From contig JALSOX010000008.1 in the NCBI GenBank assembly GCA_026986255.1, forward strand, positions 1-18,031: 18,031 nucleotides of DNA, in the 5' to 3' direction. The notes under the pieces were generated by a model. It was given only the letters and a program-made list of their open reading frames with translations. It was not told where the DNA came from and did no database searches. Shown piece by piece: positions 1 to 7,638 of this stretch. The position numbers and the translations under genes are program-made. This stretch comes from Desulfurococcales archaeon (GTDB lineage: Archaea; Thermoproteota; Thermoprotei_A; Sulfolobales; NBVN01). Positions within the stretch are counted from its first letter, which is position 1. Each line of letters starts with the position of its first letter.

Positions 1-74
1 GTTTCAATCCCCCTAGCCTTAATTAATCTCGGCTTCTTCACTAACGCGTCAACCATAGCACTAAACACCCCCAT
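1..74 (-). CDS. 5' end of an unrecognised gene, cut by the window edge
   Basis: The minus strand is open from an ATG at 74 to the window edge and reads MGVFSAMVDALVKKPRLIKA, then RGIET. Too little is present to name the protein. The start is plausible because the AT-rich element at 99-109 lies about 26-30 bases upstream of the ATG, which fits an archaeal TATA box with a very short or absent leader. It is divergent from the thiolase gene at 136. The first bases of the window (GTTTCAAT) are part of this reading frame. Confidence 0.5.
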   Translation of the reverse strand, partial: MGVFSAMVDALVKKPRLIKARGIE

Positions 75-97
75 CAGCTTTCAAGGCTCATCTCTCT

Positions 98-109
98 AAA
101 ATATTTTTA
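98..109. promoter_or_regulatory. shared AT-rich TATA-like element of a divergent promoter
   Basis: The sequence aaaatattttt lies in a 61-base gap between two divergent starts (74 minus, 136 plus). It is near-palindromic and sits about 30 bases from both start codons, the usual distance for a TATA box with near-leaderless transcripts. Whether one or two TBP sites act here cannot be told from sequence. Confidence 0.45.
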
Positions 110-135
110 CCGTTGCATGACACACACCTACCTAG

Positions 136-1155
136 GTGAATGTTACGTCACCGCAGATACCTTGCAACGCGTGCGGGACTAATCCAGCAGTTTTCCTGCA
201 GCGACACACAGGTAAGGCGCTATGCCTTGAGTGCCTACGTAAGGACTTAGTAAATAGAGTTGCTGCTGAAATAATACGTAACAACATGTTCAATGAAGAT
301 GATCGCCTGTTATTAGCGCTTTCTGGAGGAAAGGATAGCTACGTATTATTGGATACCATAGCTAGGATTCATGATCCCAGACTTATTGGCGTGATAACCA
401 TAATAGAGGGTATCCCAAGGTATAACCGCGTATCAAATATATCATGGATAATGGAGAGGACCCGCAAACTCGGAATAGAATTACATGTAGTCTCCTTCAA
501 ATCTTACGTCGGGTACACTCTGGAAGAGTTGGTACTAAGAGCGCGCGAGCTTAGGATTAACGTAAGTCCGTGTACATTCTGCGGCGTTATAAGAAGGAGA
601 ATCATGAATCATTATGCCTTAATGTACGGCTATGATTGTGTGTTAACGGCGCACAATCTTGATGATGAGGTGCAGACAGTACTCGCTGACCTCATGCGTG
701 GAGATCTCGCTAGATTCATACAGCTACATCCCTTGAGTAAGCCACTAAGCAAGTACTTCGTTAAGAGGGTGAAGCCCTTGAGGAGAATATATGAGTACGA
801 AATAACAGCGTACGCATACGCTACCGGTTTTAAGTTCCAGGAGGTGGACTGCCCCTACATAATTCACGCCCCAACCTTACGTGCTAAACTTCGGGACTAT
901 CTCCACGAGGTTGAGGGAAGGCGTCCAGGAACCTTACTTAAGGTGCTTGACTGGTATGATAGAACCGTAAGAGCCTTGCTTGAGAATAGAGCCTTAACCT
1001 ACCCTACTAAGGAGCTACCTCAGTGCCCTTTGTGCGGGTCACCTATGGCGTTTGGCAGAAGATACTGCATGCTATGCGAACTCCTACTGAAGTTAAAGCT
1101 ACCGGTGAAGTACCCGGCGCTAGGAAAGCCTCTAAGTAACCCGAAACACCAATAA
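136..1155 (+). CDS. ttuA: tRNA 2-thiolation ATPase, TtuA/Ncs6 family
   Basis: A PP-loop ATPase of 339 residues that adenylates a uridine C2 in tRNA and exchanges oxygen for sulfur, in the cytoplasm. An N-terminal zinc finger (C10/C13, C30/C33) precedes the PP-loop SGGKDS at 63-68. Cysteines C146, C149 and C239 match the three ligands of the catalytic [4Fe-4S] cluster known in TtuA, and a C-terminal zinc ribbon uses C297, C300, C311 and C314. The GTG at 136 begins just before the first zinc-finger pair; the nearby ATG at 140 is out of frame. Whether the target is U54 (TtuA) or wobble U34 (Ncs6/NcsA) cannot be decided, so the symbol is a family label. It is the first gene of a rightward cluster, 33 bases before the dUTPase gene. 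Confidence 0.85.
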   Translation: MNVTSPQIPCNACGTNPAVFLQRHTGKALCLECLRKDLVNRVAAEIIRNNMFNEDDRLLLALSGGKDSYVLLDTIARIHDPRLIGVITIIEGIPRYNRVSNISWIMERTRKLGIELHVVSFKSYVGYTLEELVLRARELRINVSPCTFCGVIRRRIMNHYALMYGYDCVLTAHNLDDEVQTVLADLMRGDLARFIQLHPLSKPLSKYFVKRVKPLRRIYEYEITAYAYATGFKFQEVDCPYIIHAPTLRAKLRDYLHEVEGRRPGTLLKVLDWYDRTVRALLENRALTYPTKELPQCPLCGSPMAFGRRYCMLCELLLKLKLPVKYPALGKPLSNPKHQ

Positions 1156-1188
1156 CTCAGGAATCTAGGAATGATTGAGTGATAACGC

Positions 1189-1671
1189 ATGGCCATACCC
1201 GGCATGGATGCCGCTAGCTTCGTGAAGATGCTTATGGATCCAAACACACAGATACAGCCCGCCGGTGTTGACCTCACTGTGAAACAAGTGTATGGCATTG
1301 AAGGAAAGCTCGTACTTGGTGTCGGGAAGCGTGTCCTGCCGAGATATGCGCCCATACCTGATGACGAAGGTGTGTGGAGCCTACCACCCGGCGTGTATAA
1401 GATAATGTTCAATGAGGTTGTTGAGATCCCCTCAGATGCTGTTGCGTTGTGCTTCCCTAGGTCTACGTTACTGCGTTCAGGCGTAGTACTCATGTGCACT
1501 GTCTGGGACCCCGGGTACGTAGGTAGGGGTGAGGCCCTTCTCCACATCATTAATCCCAACGGGTTTGCCCTTGAGAGAGGTGCCCGTGTTGCACAACTGG
1601 TTTTCATTAAACTAGTTAAGCCACCCCATAAGACATACCAGGGGATGTACCTAGGTGAGAACCTTGAGTGA
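1189..1671 (+). CDS. dut: archaeal dUTPase (dCTP deaminase superfamily)
   Basis: A 160-residue all-beta trimeric nucleotide hydrolase of the dCTP deaminase/dUTPase superfamily, expected to turn dUTP into dUMP and keep uracil out of DNA. Visible motifs are QPAGVDL (23-29), PRSTLLRSG (90-98), WDPGYVGRG (106-114), GARVAQLVF (131-139) and YQG (150-152). By my hand alignment, the position of the deaminase catalytic Glu (LEFYN in E. coli Dcd) is His here (LHIIN, 118-122). That favours dUTPase over dCTP deaminase, as does the short length typical of archaeal dUTPases. The ATG is preceded by GAGTGAT at a usable distance. The 3' end overlaps the next gene by 17 bases. A bifunctional enzyme is the main alternative. 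Confidence 0.8.
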   Translation: MAIPGMDAASFVKMLMDPNTQIQPAGVDLTVKQVYGIEGKLVLGVGKRVLPRYAPIPDDEGVWSLPPGVYKIMFNEVVEIPSDAVALCFPRSTLLRSGVVLMCTVWDPGYVGRGEALLHIINPNGFALERGARVAQLVFIKLVKPPHKTYQGMYLGENLE

Positions 1672-2686
1672 CTTCCCTGCGTATGGTGTGAGGCTAAATT
1701 ACGGAAAGATAGCGCATGTTGCTTTAATCATGGGTAAGTTAGTGAGGAACACAAAACTAGATGACTTTACGGATGAGCGATACTACCCTCCAGTAGACAG
1801 TGACACAGAGTACGTTCTCAGATATTTCCTGTGTATGGTCGCATTAGATCATAGGACAAGTCGTTATCAACCTTTTGAAGGATTCGTTAATGGTGAGTTC
1901 TTTCATGGGGCAGACCTTCTTTATAGATTAGGCATGAGGAAATTCCTTACAGACCCTGAGTTCTTCTCACCTGAGCGCCTTTCGAGAATAACCACCGATG
2001 AAGTTACTGAATGGCTCTCCGTAACTCTTAATAATAAGAAAATAACTATCTGGGATCCAGACGTTCGCGCCGAGCTACTGAGGGACATCGGTATCAAACT
2101 CCTTAAATTCTACGACGGAAAAGTATGCCGCATCATAGAGAGGGCGAGGAACAGACTAAAAGGGATGCCAGGCTATGGCCTCATAGATCTGCTTAAGGTA
2201 TTCAAAGCGTACTCAGATCCCGTTGAGAAGAAAGCATACTTATACGCTAAATTCATTTCACGGAGAGGTCTCTTTACTTACGAGGACCCGTACAATGCTG
2301 AGGTTCCCGTAGACAATCACTTAGTCAGGGTAGCGTTACGTCTCGGGATAGTGGAGCCCTCCAAGCAATTACTTCAGAAAATACTGAATGGAGATGAATT
2401 CAGCTGGGATGAGGACGTAGAGTTAAGATTCGCCGTTAGGGAGGCCTATAAGTATGTTGCAAGGATCACGAACATAGATCCCCTCGTACTGGATGACTTT
2501 CTCTGGCTCTTCGGCCGCCATTGCTGTACAAGGTCCGAACCAGTATGTATTAATAGGTGCTCAGGGAAGTGCGAGGTGCTCAGCTACTGCAGTGGGGGAT
2601 GTCCGTTTGAGAATGTATGCGCATGTAAAGGCGAACGCGCCTTGCGCATCACGGAGCATAATTACCAGAACACCTACTACTACTAA
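1655..2686 (+). CDS. HhH-GPD-like protein with a cysteine-rich Fe-S C-terminus
   Basis: 343 residues. The segment VPVDNHLVRVALRLGI (217-232) resembles the catalytic-Asp segment of HhH-GPD DNA glycosylases (VDTHxxRxxxRL), with D220 as the candidate Asp. A Cys-rich tail follows at the place where endonuclease III carries its [4Fe-4S] loop. The tail holds nine cysteines (290, 291, 298, 302, 306, 312, 316, 322, 324) rather than four. It starts with a C-x6-C and later has CPFENVC, both EndoIII-like. No clear helix-hairpin-helix with catalytic Lys is seen; MPGYGL (171-176) is only suggestive. GTG at 1655 overlaps dut by 17 bases, and TTG at 1664 is an alternative start. Translational coupling to dUTPase suggests DNA or nucleotide maintenance. 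The exact activity is unknown. Confidence 0.5.
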   Translation: MRTLSDFPAYGVRLNYGKIAHVALIMGKLVRNTKLDDFTDERYYPPVDSDTEYVLRYFLCMVALDHRTSRYQPFEGFVNGEFFHGADLLYRLGMRKFLTDPEFFSPERLSRITTDEVTEWLSVTLNNKKITIWDPDVRAELLRDIGIKLLKFYDGKVCRIIERARNRLKGMPGYGLIDLLKVFKAYSDPVEKKAYLYAKFISRRGLFTYEDPYNAEVPVDNHLVRVALRLGIVEPSKQLLQKILNGDEFSWDEDVELRFAVREAYKYVARITNIDPLVLDDFLWLFGRHCCTRSEPVCINRCSGKCEVLSYCSGGCPFENVCACKGERALRITEHNYQNTYYY

Positions 2687-2695
2687 AAACTAAAA

Positions 2696-2708
2696 ACCAT
2701 ATTTTAAG
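2696..2708 (+). promoter_or_regulatory. TATA-box promoter of the wHTH-ubiA pair
   Basis: ccatattttaagg in the 56-base gap, centred near 2703, would place transcription start near 2729, about 14 bases before the ATG at 2743. A purine-rich AGGGATAGGG lies shortly before the start codon. Confidence 0.45.
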
Positions 2709-2742
2709 GTAACCCAGGAAAGTAAGGGATAGGGCAACTACT

Positions 2743-3009
2743 ATGGACGCTGATGACTTAAGAGAGGCGCTTAAGAGCCTAGACCGGGAATCACTGAGGG
2801 TTCTTAAGTACTTTATTAAGCATCGTTCTGTAGGAGAGCTCATAGCGATAAGGGAACTGCGCGGTCTTTATAGGGTTAATGACCCCGCTAAATGCATAGG
2901 GAAGCTAATAGACTTGGGTTTACTGGAGAGGGGTGTAGGTTGCTATAACGTCTCAAAGGATCTATTGAAGGTGTTAAAGTCCAGGGGACTTGAGGAGAAC
3001 CTAACATGA
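2743..3009 (+). CDS. small winged helix-turn-helix protein
   Basis: 88 residues, unrecognised at family level. The layout is that of a winged helix: helix LRVLKYFIKH (18-27), a helical segment around ELIAIRELRG, a recognition-like helix near KCIGKLIDLGLLERG, and a short wing (CYNVS) before a last helix. It has two cysteines and no metal motif, so it is probably a DNA-binding regulator or a winged-helix adaptor; function is inference. Its TGA overlaps the ATG of the UbiA gene as ATGA, so translation of the two is likely coupled. Its own promoter-like element lies just upstream. Confidence 0.6.
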   Translation: MDADDLREALKSLDRESLRVLKYFIKHRSVGELIAIRELRGLYRVNDPAKCIGKLIDLGLLERGVGCYNVSKDLLKVLKSRGLEENLT

Positions 3010-3908
3010 GCCTCACACCCATAAGGAAGGTTAAGGCGTACGTGACATTAACTAGGCCTCACAACCTGCTGGCCACCGTAATAACTACCTTAATAGGCTG
3101 GTTAACAATCTACATTGAAACACGAGGCAACGTAATTAACCCCGCATACCCCGTCCTGACAGTTATGCTGGCGGCTGCTGGAGGATACGTGATAAACGAC
3201 TATTTTGACGCTGAAGTCGACGCAGTCAATAAACCCTACAGGCCAATTCCATCCGGGATTGTTAGCCGTGATGAGGCACTTATTTTCAGTGTTGCCTTAG
3301 CCTTAGCAGCTATTACCTTATCTCTTAAATCAGGCTTGATCTCCTTCGTGTTCGTGATCCTAAACACTGCTCTGCTTTACGCGTATTCCTACAAGTTGAA
3401 GGAGCTCGGATTTCTAGGTAACGTAGTTGTTGCCTTTGAAGGCGCTGCCTCCATAATATACGGAGGTTTAGCAGCGTCTGAACCACTAGGTAAGCTTGGG
3501 CTAATCTATCAAACACTTCTTCCAGCGCTCTACGCGTTCTTGCTGCTTCTTGGCAGAGAGATCGTTAAAACAATCGAGGACTATAGGGCTGACGCCCTGA
3601 GAAACGTGAAGTCCCTGCCTAGGGTACTCGGTATACGTTGTGCAGCCATGGTAGCGTCCATTATATTACTGAGTGTTGTCGCTATATCGCCGTTACCAAT
3701 AATGCTGGGATTCGGGGTTGTTTATTGTGTACTTGCTCTAATAACGGATATTATCATAATTCACTCCGTCATCATGCTCATACGTATGAGGAAGGAATCC
3801 GCCGAGGACACTGCAGCTAGGCTGAGGTCTTACCTTAAGGTGGCTATCTTCGTCGGGTCGTTAGCGTTCCTCCTAGACATGCTCATAAGGGCGTTGCACT
3901 TACTTTAA
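3006..3908 (+). CDS. UbiA-family prenyltransferase, likely digeranylgeranylglyceryl phosphate synthase
   Basis: A 300-residue membrane enzyme. The first Asp-rich motif NDYFDAEVDAVNKPYRP (64-80) and the second motif REIVKTIEDYRAD (184-196) are those of archaeal DGGGP synthases. These add the second geranylgeranyl chain to GGGP to make archaeol-type lipids. The YSYKLKE block (127-133) is also typical. Hydrophobic segments fill the chain, giving roughly eight to nine membrane helices; the short N-terminus points to the cytoplasm by family knowledge. ATGA overlap with the preceding winged-helix gene indicates coupled translation. The 3' end overlaps the convergent minus-strand gene by nine bases. 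Other UbiA prenyltransferases are possible, but the KTIED form of motif 2 supports the lipid role. Confidence 0.82.
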   Translation: MSLTPIRKVKAYVTLTRPHNLLATVITTLIGWLTIYIETRGNVINPAYPVLTVMLAAAGGYVINDYFDAEVDAVNKPYRPIPSGIVSRDEALIFSVALALAAITLSLKSGLISFVFVILNTALLYAYSYKLKELGFLGNVVVAFEGAASIIYGGLAASEPLGKLGLIYQTLLPALYAFLLLLGREIVKTIEDYRADALRNVKSLPRVLGIRCAAMVASIILLSVVAISPLPIMLGFGVVYCVLALITDIIIIHSVIMLIRMRKESAEDTAARLRSYLKVAIFVGSLAFLLDMLIRALHLL

Positions 3909-4916
3909 CCGCTTGCTCACTATGGTCTGCCCCCAAACACCGTAATATACCGCCCTCACGATAAAGGGCGACATTATCTTCCTCGCGACGCGGAAGAGCA
4001 TGCTCTTTTCCTCGTTCGGCATTATACTCTCCACAACCTCCCTGAAAACCATGAAGCCCCCCGATATTCCCACGACAACTACGTTATATGCTACGGACGA
4101 ACCTGTGTTCCTTAGACACACCTCAATGTCTTCGCCATCAGACCTCACGTCTAGCTCTATTCTGGGTCCGGGGGATAAGGGTATGTATGACACTATCTCA
4201 TGTAACGTTATACTCTTAGGGTAGTAGTTAACGCCTGTTCTCAGGTGTCTTATTCTAATCACTGCGTCTTTGGGTACTTGAACTTCCTTTAACGTGATTT
4301 CATCTGTCCCTACGATTCCCGCCACATTAGCCACCTTTTTTTCACCGATGTATACTGCCATGGGTGCGTTCCTTGAGGGTATTGTGAACACCATTACTAG
4401 TCCTGCATCTCCTTCAGTCACGTTCCTCAGTTCAAGCTCGTAGGACTCGCCTGGCACGATCATTGCCTCGCCTGCCCAGTAATTTAGGTAAACACTCGCA
4501 CCTTTCAACGGGATTATCCCCATTAAGCCAACCTCATCTATTCTTACGGACTCCGAAGACTCGCAAGATATTGATAGCTCGTATTTACCTGGCTCTTTGA
4601 GGATCTGTGCTATGTCGAATACTATCGATGCGTATGATATGTCATTAGATTTAATTATGACTTGAGGTTTAAACTCCCTAACTAGGGTGACGGTACCTAG
4701 TGAGACCTTCCATAGGAGCTTCCTGACGGCGAGGTTCTTTCCTGAGACCGATATGTTGAGTAGTGTGTTCTTTAGTGGGTATTCAACGCTCAGCCTCACA
4801 GTTGCTGACTTTGGATTACCGTAACCGCCGATAACCGTCGCCGGGAATACGCTTAATTTATACGGTAATCCCTCCATAATTCCCGAAGCATAGCGTATGA
4901 GCTCGCCAGTACTCAA
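3900..4916 (-). CDS. beta-rich protein of unknown function
   Basis: 338 residues, not recognised. Composition and alternation of hydrophobic residues suggest beta-sandwich domains. The C-terminal third (from about PGPRIELDVRSDG, through CLRNTGSSVAYNVVVVG, to the end) looks like a CARDB-type Ig-like domain. No signal peptide or membrane segment is visible, which is unusual for such domains in archaea. The TTG at 4916 is supported by GGTGA seven bases upstream; Met14 (ATG at 4877) is an alternative that lacks this support. It converges on ubiA with a nine-base overlap, so the two transcripts are antisense at their ends. A candidate TATA element lies at 4952-4963. Confidence 0.6.
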   Translation of the reverse strand: MSTGELIRYASGIMEGLPYKLSVFPATVIGGYGNPKSATVRLSVEYPLKNTLLNISVSGKNLAVRKLLWKVSLGTVTLVREFKPQVIIKSNDISYASIVFDIAQILKEPGKYELSISCESSESVRIDEVGLMGIIPLKGASVYLNYWAGEAMIVPGESYELELRNVTEGDAGLVMVFTIPSRNAPMAVYIGEKKVANVAGIVGTDEITLKEVQVPKDAVIRIRHLRTGVNYYPKSITLHEIVSYIPLSPGPRIELDVRSDGEDIEVCLRNTGSSVAYNVVVVGISGGFMVFREVVESIMPNEEKSMLFRVARKIMSPFIVRAVYYGVWGQTIVSKRLK

Positions 4917-4951
4917 TTGTGCGTCACCACTTTTCTCTAGTGTACGTTGGT

Positions 4952-4963
4952 CTTAATTAAATC
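4952..4963 (-). promoter_or_regulatory. candidate TATA box for the beta-rich protein gene
   Basis: On the minus strand the sequence gatttaattaag lies about 40 bases before the TTG at 4916, giving a predicted start of transcription near 4931. The region around it also carries repeated GTTG/CAAC half-sites (4946, 4963, 4974), which may be chance in AT-rich DNA. Confidence 0.35.
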
Positions 4964-5029
4964 AACTATTCAAGTTGTTTAACACTTCTGAACCATAATT
5001 GCATTTTATATTTATATTTAATAAATTCC

Positions 5030-6184
5030 TTACACATAACTAACGTCTTTTGGTGCGAGCTTACGTAATGCCCTGAAGGCCAATAGGCGTTCCTTGCTCC
5101 CTAACTTTGAATTCTTAATTAGCTCCGCTAACTCCTTAATCACCGCCTCCGCCACTTCCTTCTTTACAGGGTAAGGTATGCCATCCTTACCGCCAATCGC
5201 GAATGCATACTTAAACGGACTGTACGGCGTGGTGACCGGATCCTCGAGCGAGGGGGGTTCTCTATATATTAGTTCTGAAATTAGTGAAAGAGCTCTAAGA
5301 ACTTCGGGTCCTAGGTCCTTGACGGTGAGCACTTCTTCCATGTCCTTGGGTTTTATTTCATACGCGTTTTTGAGGACCGTAAGTAAGCGATTATTCAGCC
5401 TTACGGGTTTGTAGTAGGGTATGTCTCTAAGGATTGGTCTTGGTGGTGAACCAAATAATGTTCTCTGTCCTTTTAATATCGCATTCGCTCTGGCTACGTC
5501 TTGCAGGATCTTCTTCGGTTTCTCGTTGAGTAGATCTACAATCAATCTCCTGGCGGACAGGGACTTTATGCTAGCCAGGTTTAGGGGCATCACTTTAATA
5601 TCGGAGACCACTCCTGAGTGAGGGTCTAAGGTTACATCAGGTGATACATACCATGCTATGTGGTATCTTCTTGCGTACCTTGATTCAGTGTTCATGCCTT
5701 GCTGAATAACTACCCAGTAACCGTCCTCACTAAAGAGTATCGTATGGTGGTACAGGTTGAAACCGTCCTGCAGTAACGCGTTATCGGTTTTTGCACTCAA
5801 CTTCGAAATACGTGTGAGTTCCTCTACCCTCCTAGAGCTTAGGCCCAGCTCCTCTCCATACTTCCGTATCTCCTCCGGTGTTTTCCTAGAGAGTAACCCT
5901 TTACCCCCTGCCAGCCGTAACCCTGCGTTTATTTCGAGTAGGGCTTCCTTTATCATTGCCGTGGTTACTGTTGTTGAGCCGCTGCTATCCCAGTCCATCC
6001 CTATCGCATTGTTTAGTGCCTGAAACCATAGCGGATTGGCTAGCCTCCGAAGTAGTCCCTCACGCCCTAACTCGAGTATTGCTACCTCCAGTATCTCCTT
6101 GGCTAGTCTACGCATTATTTTAGCTAGCCATGGCGGAACGTGTCCCCAATGTAACGGTAGGTCAGCTACTCCCGTCAGTTCCAC
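5030..6184 (-). CDS. DUF763 family protein
   Basis: 384 residues of the conserved DUF763 (COG1415) family, found mainly in thermophilic archaea and some bacteria; no established biochemical function is known to me. Family hallmarks are GVADLPLHWGHVPPWL near the N-terminus, PLWFQALNNAIGMDWDSSG, RLAGGKG, SRKTPEEI and LYHHTILFSEDGYWVVIQQG. The protein has many charged and conserved polar residues and no membrane segment, so it is probably cytoplasmic. The GTG at 6184 lies inside the end of the nfeD gene (23-base overlap), so it is probably translated from the stomatin-NfeD transcript. An AT-rich stretch at 5003-5022 follows the stop. A nucleic-acid enzyme has sometimes been guessed for the family, but nothing here proves it. 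Confidence 0.85.
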   Translation of the reverse strand: MELTGVADLPLHWGHVPPWLAKIMRRLAKEILEVAILELGREGLLRRLANPLWFQALNNAIGMDWDSSGSTTVTTAMIKEALLEINAGLRLAGGKGLLSRKTPEEIRKYGEELGLSSRRVEELTRISKLSAKTDNALLQDGFNLYHHTILFSEDGYWVVIQQGMNTESRYARRYHIAWYVSPDVTLDPHSGVVSDIKVMPLNLASIKSLSARRLIVDLLNEKPKKILQDVARANAILKGQRTLFGSPPRPILRDIPYYKPVRLNNRLLTVLKNAYEIKPKDMEEVLTVKDLGPEVLRALSLISELIYREPPSLEDPVTTPYSPFKYAFAIGGKDGIPYPVKKEVAEAVIKELAELIKNSKLGSKERLLAFRALRKLAPKDVSYV

Positions 6185-7616
6185 GGGGCCTCACCCTAAG
6201 CACATGACCCTCCATCCCAGTAACTATTACTTCTGAGCCCTTATCTACCCGCACATCACTCGTCGCTAGCCAGTATTCTCCATCAACGACGACAAATCCC
6301 TTACCACCCGGCTCTATGCTGTCTACCGCCTTACCTACCTTACCTACTGGGTCGAATCTCTGCGGCTTTGATCTCTTTGCTTGTATTACCTTATATAGTA
6401 TGAACCCTGTTAATGCTCCAAGACCCCCGCCTATTACGGCCGCGGTTATCTGGAGGTCGCGGGCATAGGCGGCAGGCGGACTAAATCCCGAAGGTATGTT
6501 TGCTGGGGCTAGGGCTATCCCGACAGCGATTAATATTATTCCCGTGATGCCCATCACCCCAAATCCTGGTGTTACAAAAAGTTCTATTGCAAGCATTATA
6601 CCCCCTATAATGAGGAGTAGAATCGAGATTACGTTAGGGTTAAAGCCCGAACCTATTAATCCTAGTAACAGGAAGAGGAGTGCTAGCGGCAGGATAGGTA
6701 ATTTACCTGAAAGTATCGCAAATATTGTTCCGAGTATACCTATAGTCATCAGCACGCTACTTACCATAGGGTTCTCAAGGGTGGAGAGTACCCTAGCCCT
6801 TAAACTGCATGAGTACTTCTCTACATTAGTTATTCTCAAGACGTATGTCCCGGTAGAAGTGTTCACATGCACGCCGTTTATCTTCTTGAGTAAGTCATTC
6901 AAGCTATTCGCGATGAGGTTGGCTACGTGGTACTTGACCGCTTGATCGGCCGTTAGTACTAAACTCTTCACCACGAATAGCTTTGCTGCTGTGGTGTTTC
7001 TATTCCTAAGCTTAGCATAAGATACTGCCTTAGCAACTACGGGATTTATTATCTTGGACTCATTGATAAACGTTATCGTGCCTGTCGTTGGGTTATACAT
7101 GATGGGCTGCATAGCCCCTATTATGGAGTTGGGAGATAATGCAATTATGTTCGCAGGTAATATTATCATCGTCGCTGCACTTAAGGCCTTACCACCACTC
7201 ACGTATGCTATTACAGGGACTTTGGCTCTCGCGAAGGCGTCCCCTATCGAAAAGGCAGCCTCAAGCAGCCCTCCGTAACTGTCTATACTCAGTATTAGCG
7301 CGTAGTTGTGGTCTTCTGCATATTTTAACGCGTTGAGAATGCATTCCTTCACACCATCGTCTATTGTGTCCCAAGGTGGCGTCACTTCCACGAGTACTGC
7401 CGTAGTTACCTCATGGGAGGTTGTACTTATTCCCGAAACCCCCAAGGTAGCAGGAGTGCAAGTGCACCCACCCCACGTAGTGAGGGCGTAGGGGTTCATT
7501 AGGACTAGGAGCGCCATAACTAGGGCAACATAGAGTGCCGTCCTTCCTAGTACCCCCATTGATGGATGTCTGACTGCCGTATCCACCCCCTCACCTGTAA
7601 ATACTTTAGTCAGCAC
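6162..7616 (-). CDS. membrane-bound ClpP-class serine protease with NfeD domain
   Basis: 484 residues, the long NfeD form typified by Pyrococcus PH1510. The order is: N-terminal signal/anchor helix (about 23-41), ClpP-like protease domain (70-250), several membrane helices (284-372, plus 388-410) and a C-terminal OB-fold NfeD domain (about 425-478). By hand alignment to PH1510, nucleophile Ser146 (LSAATM) and general base Lys188 (SKIIN) match the known Ser97/Lys138 dyad. The oxyanion region is YGG where TPGG is usual. In the known system the protease cleaves the hydrophobic C-terminal part of its partner stomatin, whose gene is directly upstream here. GTG at 7616 has no ribosome site, so ATG at 7559 just before the hydrophobic helix is a serious alternative start. 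The 3' end overlaps the DUF763 gene. Confidence 0.85.
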   Translation of the reverse strand: MLTKVFTGEGVDTAVRHPSMGVLGRTALYVALVMALLVLMNPYALTTWGGCTCTPATLGVSGISTTSHEVTTAVLVEVTPPWDTIDDGVKECILNALKYAEDHNYALILSIDSYGGLLEAAFSIGDAFARAKVPVIAYVSGGKALSAATMIILPANIIALSPNSIIGAMQPIMYNPTTGTITFINESKIINPVVAKAVSYAKLRNRNTTAAKLFVVKSLVLTADQAVKYHVANLIANSLNDLLKKINGVHVNTSTGTYVLRITNVEKYSCSLRARVLSTLENPMVSSVLMTIGILGTIFAILSGKLPILPLALLFLLLGLIGSGFNPNVISILLLIIGGIMLAIELFVTPGFGVMGITGIILIAVGIALAPANIPSGFSPPAAYARDLQITAAVIGGGLGALTGFILYKVIQAKRSKPQRFDPVGKVGKAVDSIEPGGKGFVVVDGEYWLATSDVRVDKGSEVIVTGMEGHVLRVRPRGTDGSS

Positions 7617-7638
7617 TTTAGTCTAAGTTATGAGTTCA

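Noticed and set aside
1..8. GTTTCAAT, which resembles the end of an archaeal CRISPR repeat (reverse complement ATTGAAAC)
   Set aside because: Only one copy is present and it lies within an open reading frame on the minus strand; no repeat-spacer pattern follows.
1020..1607. Long minus-strand frame antisense to dut
   Set aside because: The plus strand encodes a clear dUTPase with family motifs; the antisense translation is low complexity with no recognisable features.
1655..2686. Assignment as DNA primase large subunit because of the C-terminal cysteines
   Set aside because: The cysteine spacing and the VPVDNHLVRVALRLGI segment fit HhH-GPD-like proteins better, and typical PriL motifs are absent.
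4944..4977. GTTG/CAAC half-sites and a near-palindrome upstream of the beta-rich protein gene
   Set aside because: Only about two thirds of the positions match a palindrome and the core is AT-rich; too weak for an operator claim.
6162..7616. Possible loss of the catalytic Lys in the NfeD protease
   Set aside because: A first alignment suggested it was missing, but counting from Ser146 places Lys188 in SKIIN at the position of PH1510 Lys138, so the dyad appears intact.
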